A stretch of DNA of 64,000 nucleotides from Paraburkholderia ferrariae NBRC 106233 (GTDB lineage Bacteria > Pseudomonadota > Gammaproteobacteria > Burkholderiales > Burkholderiaceae): positions 248,001-312,000 of the forward strand of contig NZ_BAYB01000007.1 of assembly GCF_000685035.1 (NCBI RefSeq), given 5' to 3'. Of the stretch, positions 40,590 through 49,996 are shown in pieces. The stretch's first letter is position 1, and each line of letters opens with the position of its first letter. The position numbers were made by a program, and so were the translations under genes. The notes beneath the pieces are model-generated. The model was given only the letters and a program-made list of their open reading frames with translations, did no database searches and had not been told where the DNA came from.

Positions 40590-40892
40590 TTGATTCGTCA
40601 TATCGTGATGTGGAAGCTCAAGGAATCGGCCGAGGGTGCGACCCGCGAAGAAAACCTCGTGAAATTCAAGGCCCTGCTCGAAGGCTGCCGCGATCTCGTG
40701 CCCGGCACGCTGCATCTCGAAGTGGGCCTCGCCGAGCCGGGGCTCGCTTCGACCTTCGACATCGCGCTCGTTTCCGACTTTGCCGACAAGGCCGCACTCG
40801 ACGCCTATCAGGACCACCCCGATCACCTTGTCGTGAAGCAGTTCGCGAAGGCCGTGGCGGAAGGGCGCCAGTGCGTCGATTACGTGATCTGA
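40590..40892 (+). CDS. Dabb-family (stress-responsive alpha/beta barrel) protein
   Basis: A 100-residue ferredoxin-like fold protein with LIRHIVMWKLKESAEG, PGTLHLEVGLAEPGLASTFD and DHPDHLVVKQFAKAV, the hallmarks of the Dabb family. Members form dimeric barrels; some are cyclases, most have no known reaction. A TTG start at 40590 is proposed because an AAAGGTG site sits at the right distance and family proteins begin IRHIVxWKL; ATG 40566 is the alternative. Confidence 0.85.
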   Translation: MIRHIVMWKLKESAEGATREENLVKFKALLEGCRDLVPGTLHLEVGLAEPGLASTFDIALVSDFADKAALDAYQDHPDHLVVKQFAKAVAEGRQCVDYVI

Positions 40893-40901
40893 GCGCGCGA
40901 C

Positions 40902-41435
40902 ATGGCTGACCAGAATACGGATGCGGGCACCGAGGGCGACGCGAATCGCGGCCAGGCCGGCAGCGCGCCCGGCGATTTGCCGCTCGATGTCGTCGAAAGC
41001 CCGTTTACCGACCATCTCGGCGTGCAACTCGTGCGCGCGCGCGACGGCGCGAGCGAAGTGGCCCTGCCGCTCGCCGCGCGCCACCTGAACACCTGGGGCA
41101 TCGCGCACGGCGGCGTGACCATGACGCTTTCCGATATCGCCCTCGCCATGGCCGCGCGCAGCGTGGCCGGCGACGGCATGGGCGTCGTCACGGTCGAGAT
41201 GAAAGTGAACTTCATGCAGCCGGGCCGCGGCGAACTGCGCGCATACGGACGCGTACTGACCCGCACGACCACGATGGCCTATTGCGAAGGCGAGGTTCGC
41301 GACAGCGAGGGCCACTTCGTCGCCAAGGCGCTCGGCACGTTCAAATACATGAAGCGGCTGGCCGTGGGGCGCGACGTGGCGCACCAGCGGCTGCGCAGCG
41401 ATCCCACCGCGAAGCCGGGACCGAGCGACGGCTGA
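40902..41435 (+). CDS. PaaI-type hot-dog acyl-CoA thioesterase
   Basis: A 177-residue thioesterase with the family motif NTWGIAHGGVTMTLSDIALAMA, VEMKVNFMQPGRGELRAYGR and AKALGTFKYMKR. The first 30 residues are a polar, poorly conserved tail, so a later start is possible. It would hydrolyse dead-end or surplus acyl-CoA esters from the surrounding catabolic enzymes. It begins 9 bp after the Dabb gene. Confidence 0.87.
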   Translation: MADQNTDAGTEGDANRGQAGSAPGDLPLDVVESPFTDHLGVQLVRARDGASEVALPLAARHLNTWGIAHGGVTMTLSDIALAMAARSVAGDGMGVVTVEMKVNFMQPGRGELRAYGRVLTRTTTMAYCEGEVRDSEGHFVAKALGTFKYMKRLAVGRDVAHQRLRSDPTAKPGPSDG

Positions 41436-41502
41436 AGCCCGGCGCCCGTTCCTGCCTCGCCCGTTACCACCACGGCGGCCTTAGCGCCGCAGAGCGAACG
41501 CC

Positions 41503-42516
41503 ATGACCCAGACCACGATGACCCAGAATAATCGCCAGATCCTGCTTGTGTCGCGCCCGGAAGGGGCCGCGAGCGTCGAGAATTTCCGTCTCGTCGAAAC
41601 GCCGCTCGCGCCGCTCGGGCAAGGGCAGCTTCGCGTGCGCAACCATTTCCTCTCGCTCGATCCGTACATGCGCGGCCGCATGAACGACAGCAAGTCGTAC
41701 GCGGCGCCGCAGCCGCTCGACGAAGTGATGATCGGCGGCACCGTGGGCGAGGTGGTCGAATCGCTCAACCCGAAGTTCAAGGCGGGCGACAAGGTGGTGG
41801 GGATGCTCGGGTGGCAGGACTTCGGCACCTCGGACGGCACGGGGCTGCATGTCGTCGATACGACGCACGTGCCGCTCTCCGCCTACCTCGGGCCCGTGGG
41901 CATGCCGGGTGTCACGGCCTGGTACGGCCTGAACCGCATCATCGCGCCGAAGGCCGGCGAAACGGTGGTCGTGAGCGCCGCGAGCGGTGCGGTGGGCAGC
42001 GTGGTCGGCCAGCTCGCGAAGCGCGCGGGCTGCCGCGCGGTGGGCATTGCGGGCGGCCCGGAGAAGTGCCGCTACGTGGTCGAGACGCTCGGCTTCGACG
42101 CGTGCGTCGATTACAAGGCCGGCCATCTCTATCAGGATCTTAAGGCCGCGACGCCCAACGGCGTGGACGGCTACTTCGAAAACGTCGGCGGCGAGGTGCT
42201 CGACGCCACGCTCGCGCGCATGAACGCGTTCGGCCGCATTGCCTTGTGCGGCATGATTGCGAACTACGACGGCAAGCCGCTGCCGCTCAAGTATCCGGGC
42301 CTCATGCTCACGCAGCGCCTGCTCGTGCAGGGCTTCATCGTCAGCGAGCATCTGGAGGTGTGGCCGCAGGCACTCGCCGAACTCGGCGCGCTCGTCGCGC
42401 AGAAGCAGCTTGTCTATCGCGAGACCGTGGCCGAGGGCCTCGAAAGCGCGCCGGCTGCCTTCCTCGGCATGCTCAAGGGGCAGAATTTCGGCAAGCAGCT
42501 CGTCAAGCTGATCTGA
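41503..42516 (+). CDS. NADP-dependent oxidoreductase, medium-chain family (CurA-like)
   Basis: A 337-residue zinc-free medium-chain reductase of the leukotriene B4 dehydrogenase / CurA group. Landmarks are LSLDPYMRGRM, the Rossmann segment VSAASGAVGSVVGQLAKRAGCRAVGIAGG, DGYFENVGGEVLD, and LTQRLLVQGFIVSEH. Such enzymes reduce the double bond of enones and alkenals using NADPH. Confidence 0.9.
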   Translation: MTQTTMTQNNRQILLVSRPEGAASVENFRLVETPLAPLGQGQLRVRNHFLSLDPYMRGRMNDSKSYAAPQPLDEVMIGGTVGEVVESLNPKFKAGDKVVGMLGWQDFGTSDGTGLHVVDTTHVPLSAYLGPVGMPGVTAWYGLNRIIAPKAGETVVVSAASGAVGSVVGQLAKRAGCRAVGIAGGPEKCRYVVETLGFDACVDYKAGHLYQDLKAATPNGVDGYFENVGGEVLDATLARMNAFGRIALCGMIANYDGKPLPLKYPGLMLTQRLLVQGFIVSEHLEVWPQALAELGALVAQKQLVYRETVAEGLESAPAAFLGMLKGQNFGKQLVKLI

Positions 42517-42584
42517 GCCTGTGCCGTGGGCCGGTGCGATCGCGCCGGCCTTGTTTCTTCAACTCTCCCTTCGCAGGATACGCA

Positions 42585-43463
42585 ATGCCCGATCCGTTCC
42601 AGTTCGACGGCCGCGTGGCCGTCATCACGGGTGCGGCGAGCGGCTTTGGCCGCGCGTTCGCCCACAAGGCCGCTGCGCTCGGCATGAAGCTCGTGCTCGC
42701 CGATGTCGATAAAAGCCTCCTCGACGAAACCGTTGCCGCACTGCGCGCAGCAGGCGCCGAAGCGATCGGCGTGCCGACCGACGTGCGCGACGCCGCCCAG
42801 GTGGACGCACTCGCGAAGGCCGCGCTCGATGCCTGGGGCAAGGTGCATCTGCTCTTCAACAACGCGGGCGTGGGCACGGGCGGCTTGGTGTGGGAAAGCA
42901 GCGCGAAGGACTGGGAGTGGGTGTTCAGCGTGAACGTGATGGGGGTGGCCAACGGCGTGCGCGCCTTCACGCCCGTCATGCTGGCGCAGGGCGAGCCCGC
43001 GCATATCGTCAACACGGCATCCGTGGCGGGGCTGCTTTCGCCGCCGGCGATGGCCGTCTACAACGCCTCGAAGCACGCCGTGGTGTCGCTCACCGAAACG
43101 CTTTATCACGACCTCAAGAGCGTGGGCGCGAGCGTGGGGTGCTCGGTGCTGTGTCCGGCGTTCGTGCCCACGGGCATCGCGAACGCGGAGCGCAGCCGTC
43201 CCGACGATCTGCGCAACGACGCGCCGCCCACGCGCTCGCAGCAAGCCGCCGACCTGCAGTTGCAGCGCGCGGTGCGCTCGGGGCGCCTCACGCCGGAAGA
43301 CGTGGCCGAAGAGACCTTCGGCGCGATCCGCGAAGGCCGTTTCTATATCCTCACGCACCCGCAGATTCTCGCCACGGTGAAACTGCGTCATGAGGACATC
43401 GAAACATTGCGCAATCCCACCGATCCGCTTTCGCTCAAGCCCGAAGTGAAGCAGGCCAGCTGA
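42585..43463 (+). CDS. Short-chain dehydrogenase/reductase
   Basis: A 292-residue classical SDR. It has the cofactor motif TGAASGFGRAFA, NNAGVGTGG, the catalytic Ser in VNTASVAGLLSPP and the Tyr/Lys pair in VYNASKHAVVSL. The C-terminal extension (about residues 215-292) is polar and includes FYILTHPQILATVKLR, as in a group of lipid-linked SDRs of proteobacteria. The substrate is unknown. Confidence 0.88.
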   Translation: MPDPFQFDGRVAVITGAASGFGRAFAHKAAALGMKLVLADVDKSLLDETVAALRAAGAEAIGVPTDVRDAAQVDALAKAALDAWGKVHLLFNNAGVGTGGLVWESSAKDWEWVFSVNVMGVANGVRAFTPVMLAQGEPAHIVNTASVAGLLSPPAMAVYNASKHAVVSLTETLYHDLKSVGASVGCSVLCPAFVPTGIANAERSRPDDLRNDAPPTRSQQAADLQLQRAVRSGRLTPEDVAEETFGAIREGRFYILTHPQILATVKLRHEDIETLRNPTDPLSLKPEVKQAS

Positions 43464-43474
43464 TCCGCGCCGCC

Positions 43475-44440
43475 ATGACGCTCAACGCAAAGATTGCGCT
43501 CGTGCTCGATATGGTGGCCCGTGCGGACCGGCCGCCGTATCACACGCTCACGCCACAGGAGGCGCGCGCCGCTTACGAGAAGAGTGCCTCGGTGCTGGAG
43601 ATCGCGTCCGCGCCGATGTTTTCGGTGGAGGATCTGGCGGTGCCGGTGCGCGACGGCTCCTTCATCCGCGCGCGTCTTTATTGCCCGACGCAGCCGCATT
43701 GGGCCGAGCCGCTGCCTGCGCTCGTGTACTTCCACGGCGGCGGTTTCACGCTGGGCAGCGTCGATACGCACGACGCGCTTTGCCGCATGTTCGCACGCGA
43801 CGCGCGCTGCGCCGTGCTCTCGGTGGACTACCGGCTCGCCCCCGAGCACCGCTTTCCGACCGCCGTGCACGATGCCTTCGATGCGTACGCCTGGTTGCAC
43901 GCGCATGCGTCCGACTACGCAATCGATCCCGCGCGCCTCGCGGTTGGCGGCGACAGCGCGGGCGGCACGCTCGCGGCCGTGTGCGCCGTGCTGGCCCGCG
44001 ACGCGGGCATGGCGCCGGTGCTGCAACTGCTGATCTACCCAGGCACCTGCGGCCACCAGGACACGCCTTCGCACGCGCGGCTCGCCGAGGGCTATCTGCT
44101 CACGGCGAAGACGATCCAGTGGTTCTTCAATCTCTATGTACGCAATGCCGAAGATCGCGACGACTGGCGTTTCGCGCCGCTCGACGGCAAGCGCGGCGCG
44201 CCGGACTTCGGCGGGCTCGCGCCCGCCTGGATCGGCGTGGCCGAATACGATCCGCTCGTGGACGAAGGCGAGGCCTACGCGCGCAAGCTGCGCGACGCGG
44301 GCAACGCGGTGACGCTCGTGCGCTATGCCGGCGTGATCCACGAGTTCTTCAAGATGGGCGGATTCGTCGAAGACGCGCGGCATGCGCAGGCCGACGCCGC
44401 GCAAGCGCTGCGCCGGGCCTTCGGTATCGACGACGATTGA
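43475..44440 (+). CDS. Alpha/beta hydrolase of the hormone-sensitive lipase family
   Basis: A 321-residue esterase with the oxyanion motif YFHGGGFTLGSVDTHD, nucleophile Ser in GGDSAGGTLAAVCA, Asp in GVAEYDPLVDEGEAYA and His in YAGVIHEFFKMGG. It probably hydrolyses short-chain carboxylic esters in the cytoplasm and ends the rightward catabolic block. Confidence 0.92.
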   Translation: MTLNAKIALVLDMVARADRPPYHTLTPQEARAAYEKSASVLEIASAPMFSVEDLAVPVRDGSFIRARLYCPTQPHWAEPLPALVYFHGGGFTLGSVDTHDALCRMFARDARCAVLSVDYRLAPEHRFPTAVHDAFDAYAWLHAHASDYAIDPARLAVGGDSAGGTLAAVCAVLARDAGMAPVLQLLIYPGTCGHQDTPSHARLAEGYLLTAKTIQWFFNLYVRNAEDRDDWRFAPLDGKRGAPDFGGLAPAWIGVAEYDPLVDEGEAYARKLRDAGNAVTLVRYAGVIHEFFKMGGFVEDARHAQADAAQALRRAFGIDDD

Positions 44441-44458
44441 GGGTGGGACGCGCCCGGC

Positions 44459-45289
44459 TTAGCGCGCAGCAGGCTGGGCGCGCACCACGAAGGTCTCGCG
44501 GCGCTCGAAGTCGCCGGGCCGCACGATGCGGTGCGATCCGTTGTCGTCGCTGCGCTCGATCACTTCTACCTCGATGGCCTCGCCGCGCACGCTCGCGCGC
44601 AGCGCGGTGGTGCCGCGCGTGCCGTAGTCGGGCGTTTCGATGAACGCGGCGGACAAGGCGCGTTCGCGCTCAAGCGAAATGCCGGTGGCGGGCAGTTCGT
44701 CGTCGCGGGCGATCTGCGGGTCGCGCATCATCGTCACGAGCCGGTCGAGGGGAGCCGCGTGGCTGGCCAGTTCGGCCAGCTCCGCGCGCTTGCGCGCGAG
44801 TTTCGGCCAGGGCGTGTCGAGCACGGCATTCGAGATGCCGTGCGTGCCTTCCGGCAGCAGCGCCGGCGCGAGATCGCCGCGATTGCAATACCAGGCCAGT
44901 TCGCGCCGGGTCCAGTCGCCTACCACCAGGTTGAAGCCGTTATAGAGGCTGCCGTTGCGCGCGACCTGGGCCAGGTAGCGCAGCGGCGTATCGGCCACGC
45001 CGTCGCCGCCCGTGAGCCATGCGGAGACGAGCGTGCCGCGCGTGGGCGCGTCGGGGCGCATTTCATGCGGCGCGCGGTAGTTCGTGAGCGCCGCGAAACG
45101 GCCGCCGCGCGTCATGCCGAGCCACGTGCCGCCGCCCACGAGATCGCGCCCGGCAAGCACGTCCGGCGCCGCCTGCCACCAATGCAGCGGCTCGGCGGTG
45201 CGGCGCAGGAATTCGTCGCGATTCGCGGCGAGCGTGAAGAGCGCACCGTTCGTGGCCTCGGGGCGCCAGTCGAAGACGATCAGGCACAT
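44459..45289 (-). CDS. NRDE-family (TANGO2-like) protein
   Basis: A 276-residue protein beginning MCLIVFDW, with the family-defining LAANRDEFLRR near residue 25, GRDLVGGGTWLGMTRGGRFA and a middle FNLVVGDW. The Cys at position 2 suits an N-terminal nucleophile fold. Eukaryotic TANGO2 is linked to lipid and haem handling; the bacterial role is not established. Confidence 0.88.
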   Translation of the reverse strand: MCLIVFDWRPEATNGALFTLAANRDEFLRRTAEPLHWWQAAPDVLAGRDLVGGGTWLGMTRGGRFAALTNYRAPHEMRPDAPTRGTLVSAWLTGGDGVADTPLRYLAQVARNGSLYNGFNLVVGDWTRRELAWYCNRGDLAPALLPEGTHGISNAVLDTPWPKLARKRAELAELASHAAPLDRLVTMMRDPQIARDDELPATGISLERERALSAAFIETPDYGTRGTTALRASVRGEAIEVEVIERSDDNGSHRIVRPGDFERRETFVVRAQPAAR

Positions 45290-45344
45290 GGCGCCACTCG
45301 CTCCGGTCGCCCGGGGCTTTGAACCCGCGCGAAAAGTGGAAAGG

Positions 45345-45398
45345 GCGCGAAGGGTGCAAGAGGTGCAAGCGGCGCAAGAGGTGCAAGCCGCGCTAGAC
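45345..45398. repeat. 9-bp tandem repeat, about five copies
   Basis: Units of GNGCAAGNN follow one another from 45354, with decayed copies at both ends. They lie between the NRDE gene start and the ygfZ stop. Confidence 0.8.
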
Positions 45399-45418
45399 GA
45401 GCGTACGGGGCCAACGCG

Positions 45419-46450
45419 TCAGACCTCGGCGGGCAGGGCGTACGGCAGCGGCAGGAAGCGCAGGGCGGGGCCGCCGGCGCCGCCCAGATGCACGCTGCCC
45501 GATTCGAGGGCGGCGAGCTTGATCTCGGCGAGCAGATCGGTACCGCCGTCGGGCGCGGCCGCCGCGTTGACGACCATGCCGCAGGGCTGGCCGGGATCGT
45601 CGGAGTGAAAGAGCTCGGCGCCCGCGTGCGCGGCATCGGCTTCGGCCGCGACGCTCGCCAGCGCCGTGCGGCGCTTGATCGTGCCGCGATACTGGCTGCG
45701 CGCGACGATCTCCTGCCCCGGATAGCAGCCTTTCTTGAAGTTCACGCCGCCCAGCACGTCGTAGTTCACCATCTGCGGCACGAACTGCTCCGAAACCGGC
45801 TGGGTGATGCGCGGCTCGCCCGCGCGGATGTCGAGCCAGTCCCACACCGCAGGCGAAACGCGCGTGAGCTTGCCATCCAGCGCGGCCAGGCGCGCCTCGA
45901 CGGCTTCCTTCGGGCCTACCCACAAATAGCGCAGAAGCCCGGCCGCGTCGGGCAGCCGGATCAGCGTGCCGGCGGGATCGTCCACCTTCACGTGCACGCC
46001 GTCGGGCAGCGCATCGAATCCGGCGGCCAGTGCGCCGCGCACGTTGCCGGCGAGGCCGACTACGAGCAGCTTCTCGCTGTCGTCCACGAGCTTCGCCTTC
46101 GCGCGCAGCACGAACATCGAGAGCCGCTTCTGCACGCTCGCCTGCACGTCCTTGGCAATCAGGAGGCGGATCGTCTCGCCGGTCTTCCACGCGAGGAACG
46201 ACGCCAGCAGGCGCCCCTTCGCCGAGCAGTAGCCCGCGAGGCGCGCGCCGGTCACGTCCAGATGCTGGATGTCGTTGGTGAGCTGACTGTGCAGGAAGCT
46301 TGCGGCGTCGTCGCCCGTGGCGTCGATCACGCCGAACTGCGGGAGGATCGCGTAGGCGCCGCCCTTGAGCACGGCTTCGAAATCGGCGGCGGAGGGACGC
46401 CCGGCAACGGAGGTGACGGGTGCGGCGGCGGAGTCGAGGGGGGAGTTCAT
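45419..46450 (-). CDS. ygfZ: Folate-binding YgfZ protein (iron-sulfur cluster repair)
   Basis: A 343-residue GcvT-fold protein with the YgfZ signature KKGCYPGQEIVARSQYRG near residue 240. The N-terminal half has ATGDDAASFLHSQLTNDI. YgfZ uses a folate and its conserved Cys to help assemble or repair iron-sulfur enzymes such as MiaB. It is divergent from mltG. Confidence 0.94.
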   Translation of the reverse strand: MNSPLDSAAAPVTSVAGRPSAADFEAVLKGGAYAILPQFGVIDATGDDAASFLHSQLTNDIQHLDVTGARLAGYCSAKGRLLASFLAWKTGETIRLLIAKDVQASVQKRLSMFVLRAKAKLVDDSEKLLVVGLAGNVRGALAAGFDALPDGVHVKVDDPAGTLIRLPDAAGLLRYLWVGPKEAVEARLAALDGKLTRVSPAVWDWLDIRAGEPRITQPVSEQFVPQMVNYDVLGGVNFKKGCYPGQEIVARSQYRGTIKRRTALASVAAEADAAHAGAELFHSDDPGQPCGMVVNAAAAPDGGTDLLAEIKLAALESGSVHLGGAGGPALRFLPLPYALPAEV

Positions 46451-46471
46451 GGATTCGGGGAACAGTCAATC

Positions 46472-46501
46472 CTGACTTTAGCGAGGGCAAGCAGTTATTA
46501 T
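46472..46501 (+). promoter_or_regulatory. Candidate mltG promoter
   Basis: CTGACT (46472-46477) and TATTAT (46496-46501) are spaced 18 bp, in an AT-richer patch just before mltG. Confidence 0.35.
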
Positions 46502-46527
46502 ATGAGGTCAACCTCAGCCGTGTTTTC

Positions 46528-47538
46528 ATGTCCCTCCTGAAGAAATGCCTTGTTGCCGGCGCCGCGCTCGCCGTGCTTGGCGCAGCCGCCGTGGGCGGCA
46601 TCTGGCATTGGGCCGCTACGCCTGTCCAGCTCGCGTCCCTGCAACTCGACGTCACCATCAAGCCGCACAGCTCGGTGCGCAGCGCCACCACGCAGCTGCG
46701 CCGCGGCGGCGTGCCGGTGCAGACCGAACTCTTCGTGCTGATGACGCGCGTGCTGGGCCTGCAGAGCCAGCTCAAATCGGGCAACTACGAGTTCAAGCAG
46801 GGCATCACGCCTTACGAAGTGCTGCAGAAGATGGCGCTGGGCGACGTCAACGAATACGTCGCGACCATCATCGAAGGCTGGACCTTCAGGCACATGCGCG
46901 CCGAACTCGACGCCAATCCGGCGCTGCGCCACGACAGCGCGGGCATGACCGACGCCCAGCTGCTGGCCGCCATCGGCGCGCCGCCCGCGCCCATGGACAA
47001 CGCCGAGGGCCTGTTCTTCCCCGACACCTATCTCTTCGACAAGGACACGAGCGATCTCGACGTATACCGCCGCGCCTACCGCCTGATGCAGGTGCGGCTC
47101 GCCGAGGCCTGGGCCGCGCGCGCGCCGGGCCTGCCGCTCAAGTCGCCCTACGAGGCGCTCACGCTCGCCTCGCTCGTCGAGAAGGAGACCGGCAAGGCGG
47201 GCGACCGGCCGCTCGTGGCGGCGGTGTTCGCCAACCGGCTGCGCGTGGGCATGCCGCTGCAGACCGACCCCGCCGTGATCTACGGTCTCGGCGACGGCTA
47301 CGAGGGGCGCCTGCACAAGAGCGATCTGCAGACCGACACTCTTTACAATACCTACCTGCGCCTCGGGCTGCCGCCCACGCCCATCGCGCTGCCGGGCGCC
47401 GCTTCGCTGCAGGCGGCGCTGAATCCGGCATCGACCGGCGCGCTGTACTTCGTGGCGCGCGGCGACGGCAGCAGCGTTTTTTCGGACAATCTCGTCGACC
47501 ACAACAAGGCCGTCGACAAATACATTCGGGGGCAGTAA
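46528..47538 (+). CDS. mltG: Endolytic murein transglycosylase
   Basis: A 336-residue YceG-family enzyme with a single N-terminal membrane anchor (about residues 5-28) and a periplasmic catalytic part. The catalytic Glu lies in LASLVEKETGKAGDRP, with QTDPAVIYGLG and the substrate region LYNTYLRLGLPPTPIALPG downstream. It cuts nascent peptidoglycan strands and so ends glycan growth. Its stop touches the tmk start, so the two form an operon. Confidence 0.95.
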   Translation: MSLLKKCLVAGAALAVLGAAAVGGIWHWAATPVQLASLQLDVTIKPHSSVRSATTQLRRGGVPVQTELFVLMTRVLGLQSQLKSGNYEFKQGITPYEVLQKMALGDVNEYVATIIEGWTFRHMRAELDANPALRHDSAGMTDAQLLAAIGAPPAPMDNAEGLFFPDTYLFDKDTSDLDVYRRAYRLMQVRLAEAWAARAPGLPLKSPYEALTLASLVEKETGKAGDRPLVAAVFANRLRVGMPLQTDPAVIYGLGDGYEGRLHKSDLQTDTLYNTYLRLGLPPTPIALPGAASLQAALNPASTGALYFVARGDGSSVFSDNLVDHNKAVDKYIRGQ

Positions 47539-48159
47539 ATGGCGCGGGGCCGATTCGTTACGTTCGAGGGCATAGACGGTGCGGGCAAGACCACGCATCT
47601 CGCCTGGTTTCGCGACCGGCTCGCGGACAAGCTGGCCGCCACCGGACGCACGGTCGTCATGACACGGGAGCCGGGCGGCACGGCGCTCGGCGAGTCGCTG
47701 CGCGAGATTCTGCTGCACCAGCCCATGGACCTCGAAACCGAAGCGCTCCTGATGTTCGCGGCCCGCCGCGAGCATCTGGCCCAGGTGATCGAGCCGGCGC
47801 TCGCGCGCGGCGACTGGGTGCTCTCCGACCGCTTCACCGACGCGACCTTCGCCTACCAGGGCGGCGGCCGGGGCCTGCCGCGCGACAAGCTCGAAACGCT
47901 GGAGCGCTGGGTGCAGGGCGGCTTCCAGCCCGATCTGACGGTGCTGTTCGACATTGCGCCCGATACGGCGAGCGAGCGGCGCGGCGCGGCGCGCGAGCCG
48001 GACCGCTTCGAGAGCGAAACCGATGCGTTTTTCACGCGCACGCGCGGCGAATACCTGCGGCGTGCGGAAGAAGCGCCATATCGCTTTACGATTGTCGATT
48101 CGACGCAGAGCATCGAGGATATTCGCAAGCGACTTGAGAATGTGATCGCATCGCTTTGA
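47539..48159 (+). CDS. tmk: Thymidylate kinase
   Basis: A 206-residue dTMP kinase with P-loop [12 protein letters not shown], the TREPGGT loop and [16 protein letters not shown]. It makes dTDP for DNA synthesis. It starts directly at the mltG stop. An unusually AT-rich 86-bp spacer separates it from holB. Confidence 0.97.
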   Translation: MARGRFVTFEGIDGAGKTTHLAWFRDRLADKLAATGRTVVMTREPGGTALGESLREILLHQPMDLETEALLMFAARREHLAQVIEPALARGDWVLSDRFTDATFAYQGGGRGLPRDKLETLERWVQGGFQPDLTVLFDIAPDTASERRGAAREPDRFESETDAFFTRTRGEYLRRAEEAPYRFTIVDSTQSIEDIRKRLENVIASL

Positions 48160-48245
48160 TTTTTAATATTTATTTGTCGTTCTTATGATGGACGGCGAAG
48201 CTCGTGTCATATCTAAACAATTTCGGCTAACTGGTTGATTTAAAA

Positions 48246-49286
48246 ATGATCTATCCGTGGCAAGCCGGCGACTGGGAGCGCCTTCAGCAATTGCGCGGCC
48301 ACTGGCCGCACGCACTGCTGCTGCACGGCCAGGCCGGAATCGGCAAGCTGCGCTTTGCCCAGCATCTGGCCCAGGGGCTGCTGTGCGAATCGCCCGCGGC
48401 CAACGGCGAGCCCTGCGGCACGTGTCCCGCCTGCCACTGGTTCGGCCAGGGCAACCATCCCGATTACCGCATCGTCGTGCCGGAGGCGCTGGCGGCCGAA
48501 GTCGGCCCGGTCGCGGCCGACGACGGCGAAAAGGCCGCCGACAAAGGCGAGGGCGACGAAGGCAAGAAGACCCGCACGCCCAGCAAGGAGATCCGCATCG
48601 AACAGGTGCGCGCGCTGCTGGACTTCGCGGGCGTGGGCTCGCACCGCGGCGGTTTGCGCGTGGTCGTGCTGTATCCGGCCGAAGCGCTCAATGTGGCGGC
48701 CGCCAATGCGCTGCTGAAAACGCTCGAAGAGCCGCCCGCCAGCGTCGTGTTCCTGCTGGTCTCGGCGCGCATCGACCGGCTGCTGCCCACCATCATCAGC
48801 CGCTGCCGTCAGTGGCCGATGGCGACGCCCGCGCCGGCGGCGGCGCAGGCGTGGCTCGCGTCGCAAGGCGTGGCCGATGCGCCGAGCCTGCTGGCCGAAG
48901 CCGGCGGCGCACCGCTCGCAGCGCTCGCGCTCGCCCACGACGAAAACCGCACCCTGCGCGACTGGACGCTCGCCCAGCTCGCGGCGGGCGCCGGCTGCGA
49001 CGCCTTCGCCTGCGGCGAGACGCTGCAGAAGCTGCCGGTGCCGCTCGTGCTCGGCTGGCTGCAGCGCTGGGTGTACGACCTGCTCGCCGAGCGCACCGCC
49101 GGCCGGCCGCGCTACTTCCCGCAGGCGGCGGCCGGGCTCGCCCGCTGCGCGGCGAAGCTCGATGCGCCGGCGCTCGCGCGCTACATGAAGACCGTGACGC
49201 GCCAGCGCGCCGTGGAGAACCATCCGCTCAATGCCCGCCTCGTATTCGAGGAGCTGTTTCTGGGCTATCGTGAACTGTTCGCCTGA
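48246..49286 (+). CDS. holB: DNA polymerase III subunit delta'
   Basis: A 346-residue clamp-loader subunit. It has a degenerate P-loop HGQAGIGKLRFAQ, a four-Cys zinc module (GEPCGTCPACHWFG and the preceding Cys), and the AAA+ sensor region LLKTLEEPPASVVFLLVS. It includes a charged low-complexity insert (GEKAADKGEGDEGKKTR, about residues 95-115), often seen in Burkholderia versions. It loads the beta clamp together with DnaX and HolA. Confidence 0.95.
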   Translation: MIYPWQAGDWERLQQLRGHWPHALLLHGQAGIGKLRFAQHLAQGLLCESPAANGEPCGTCPACHWFGQGNHPDYRIVVPEALAAEVGPVAADDGEKAADKGEGDEGKKTRTPSKEIRIEQVRALLDFAGVGSHRGGLRVVVLYPAEALNVAAANALLKTLEEPPASVVFLLVSARIDRLLPTIISRCRQWPMATPAPAAAQAWLASQGVADAPSLLAEAGGAPLAALALAHDENRTLRDWTLAQLAAGAGCDAFACGETLQKLPVPLVLGWLQRWVYDLLAERTAGRPRYFPQAAAGLARCAAKLDAPALARYMKTVTRQRAVENHPLNARLVFEELFLGYRELFA

Positions 49287-49404
49287 GCGCCAGGCCCACT
49301 GACTGACGACCGACTGATCGAGCGGCCCTGCGCGGCCCATCGATCGATGACCGACCCGGCTCGCCGCGCCACGCCCGATACACGGCACCGCGCCACGGCG
49401 AGCC

Positions 49405-49461
49405 CCAGCCGATATCCCGCGATATCCAGCCGACACCCCGCGATACCCAGCCGATACCCGC
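49405..49461. repeat. 21-bp tandem repeat, about 2.7 copies
   Basis: CCAGCCGATATCCCGCGATAT is followed by a near copy (49426-49446) and a partial third copy that stops just before the GNAT start codon at 49465, so the repeat forms the 5' leader of that gene. Confidence 0.88.
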
Positions 49462-49464
49462 ACC

Positions 49465-49980
49465 ATGAGTCTTGCCTACCGCGACGCCACCCTCGACGAC
49501 CTGCCCGCCATCGTCGCCATCTACAACTCGACCGTGGCCTCGCGCCAGGTCACGGCCGATCTCGAACCCATCAGCGTGGAAAGCCGCGTTGCGTGGTTTC
49601 AGGCGCACGGGCCCGTCAGGCGGCCGCTGTGGGTGGTCGAAGACGCCGGGCGCGTGATCGCATGGCTGAGCTTCTCCGACTTCTACGGGCGCCCGGCCTA
49701 CCGCCACACCTCGGAAGTCAGCATCTATCTCGACGAAGCCGCGCGCGGCAAGGGCCTCGGCGCCCAGTTGCTCACCGCCGCCCTCGAAGCCGCGCCGGGG
49801 CTCGACATCCATACGGTGCTAGGCTTCGTGTTCGGCCATAACGCGCCCAGCATGCGGCTCTTCCAGCGCTTCGGCTTCACGGCCTGGGGGACGCTCCCGC
49901 GCGTGGCCGTGCTCGACGGTGTCGAGCGCGATCTCATCATCCTCGGCAAGCGGCTCGACAGCGCGCCTGCCGCCGCCTGA
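49465..49980 (+). CDS. GNAT acetyltransferase, phosphinothricin-acetyltransferase type
   Basis: A 171-residue N-acetyltransferase: YRDATLDDLPAIVAIYN, SFSDFYGRPAYRHTSEVSIYL, the acetyl-CoA loop RGKGLGAQLLTAAL and GHNAPSMRLFQRFGF. This pattern is that of the Pat/Bar/MnaT subgroup, which acetylates phosphinothricin, methionine sulfone or similar amino acids. The exact substrate is not predictable. Confidence 0.87.
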   Translation: MSLAYRDATLDDLPAIVAIYNSTVASRQVTADLEPISVESRVAWFQAHGPVRRPLWVVEDAGRVIAWLSFSDFYGRPAYRHTSEVSIYLDEAARGKGLGAQLLTAALEAAPGLDIHTVLGFVFGHNAPSMRLFQRFGFTAWGTLPRVAVLDGVERDLIILGKRLDSAPAAA

Positions 49981-49996
49981 ACCCGCAGAGCCGCCC

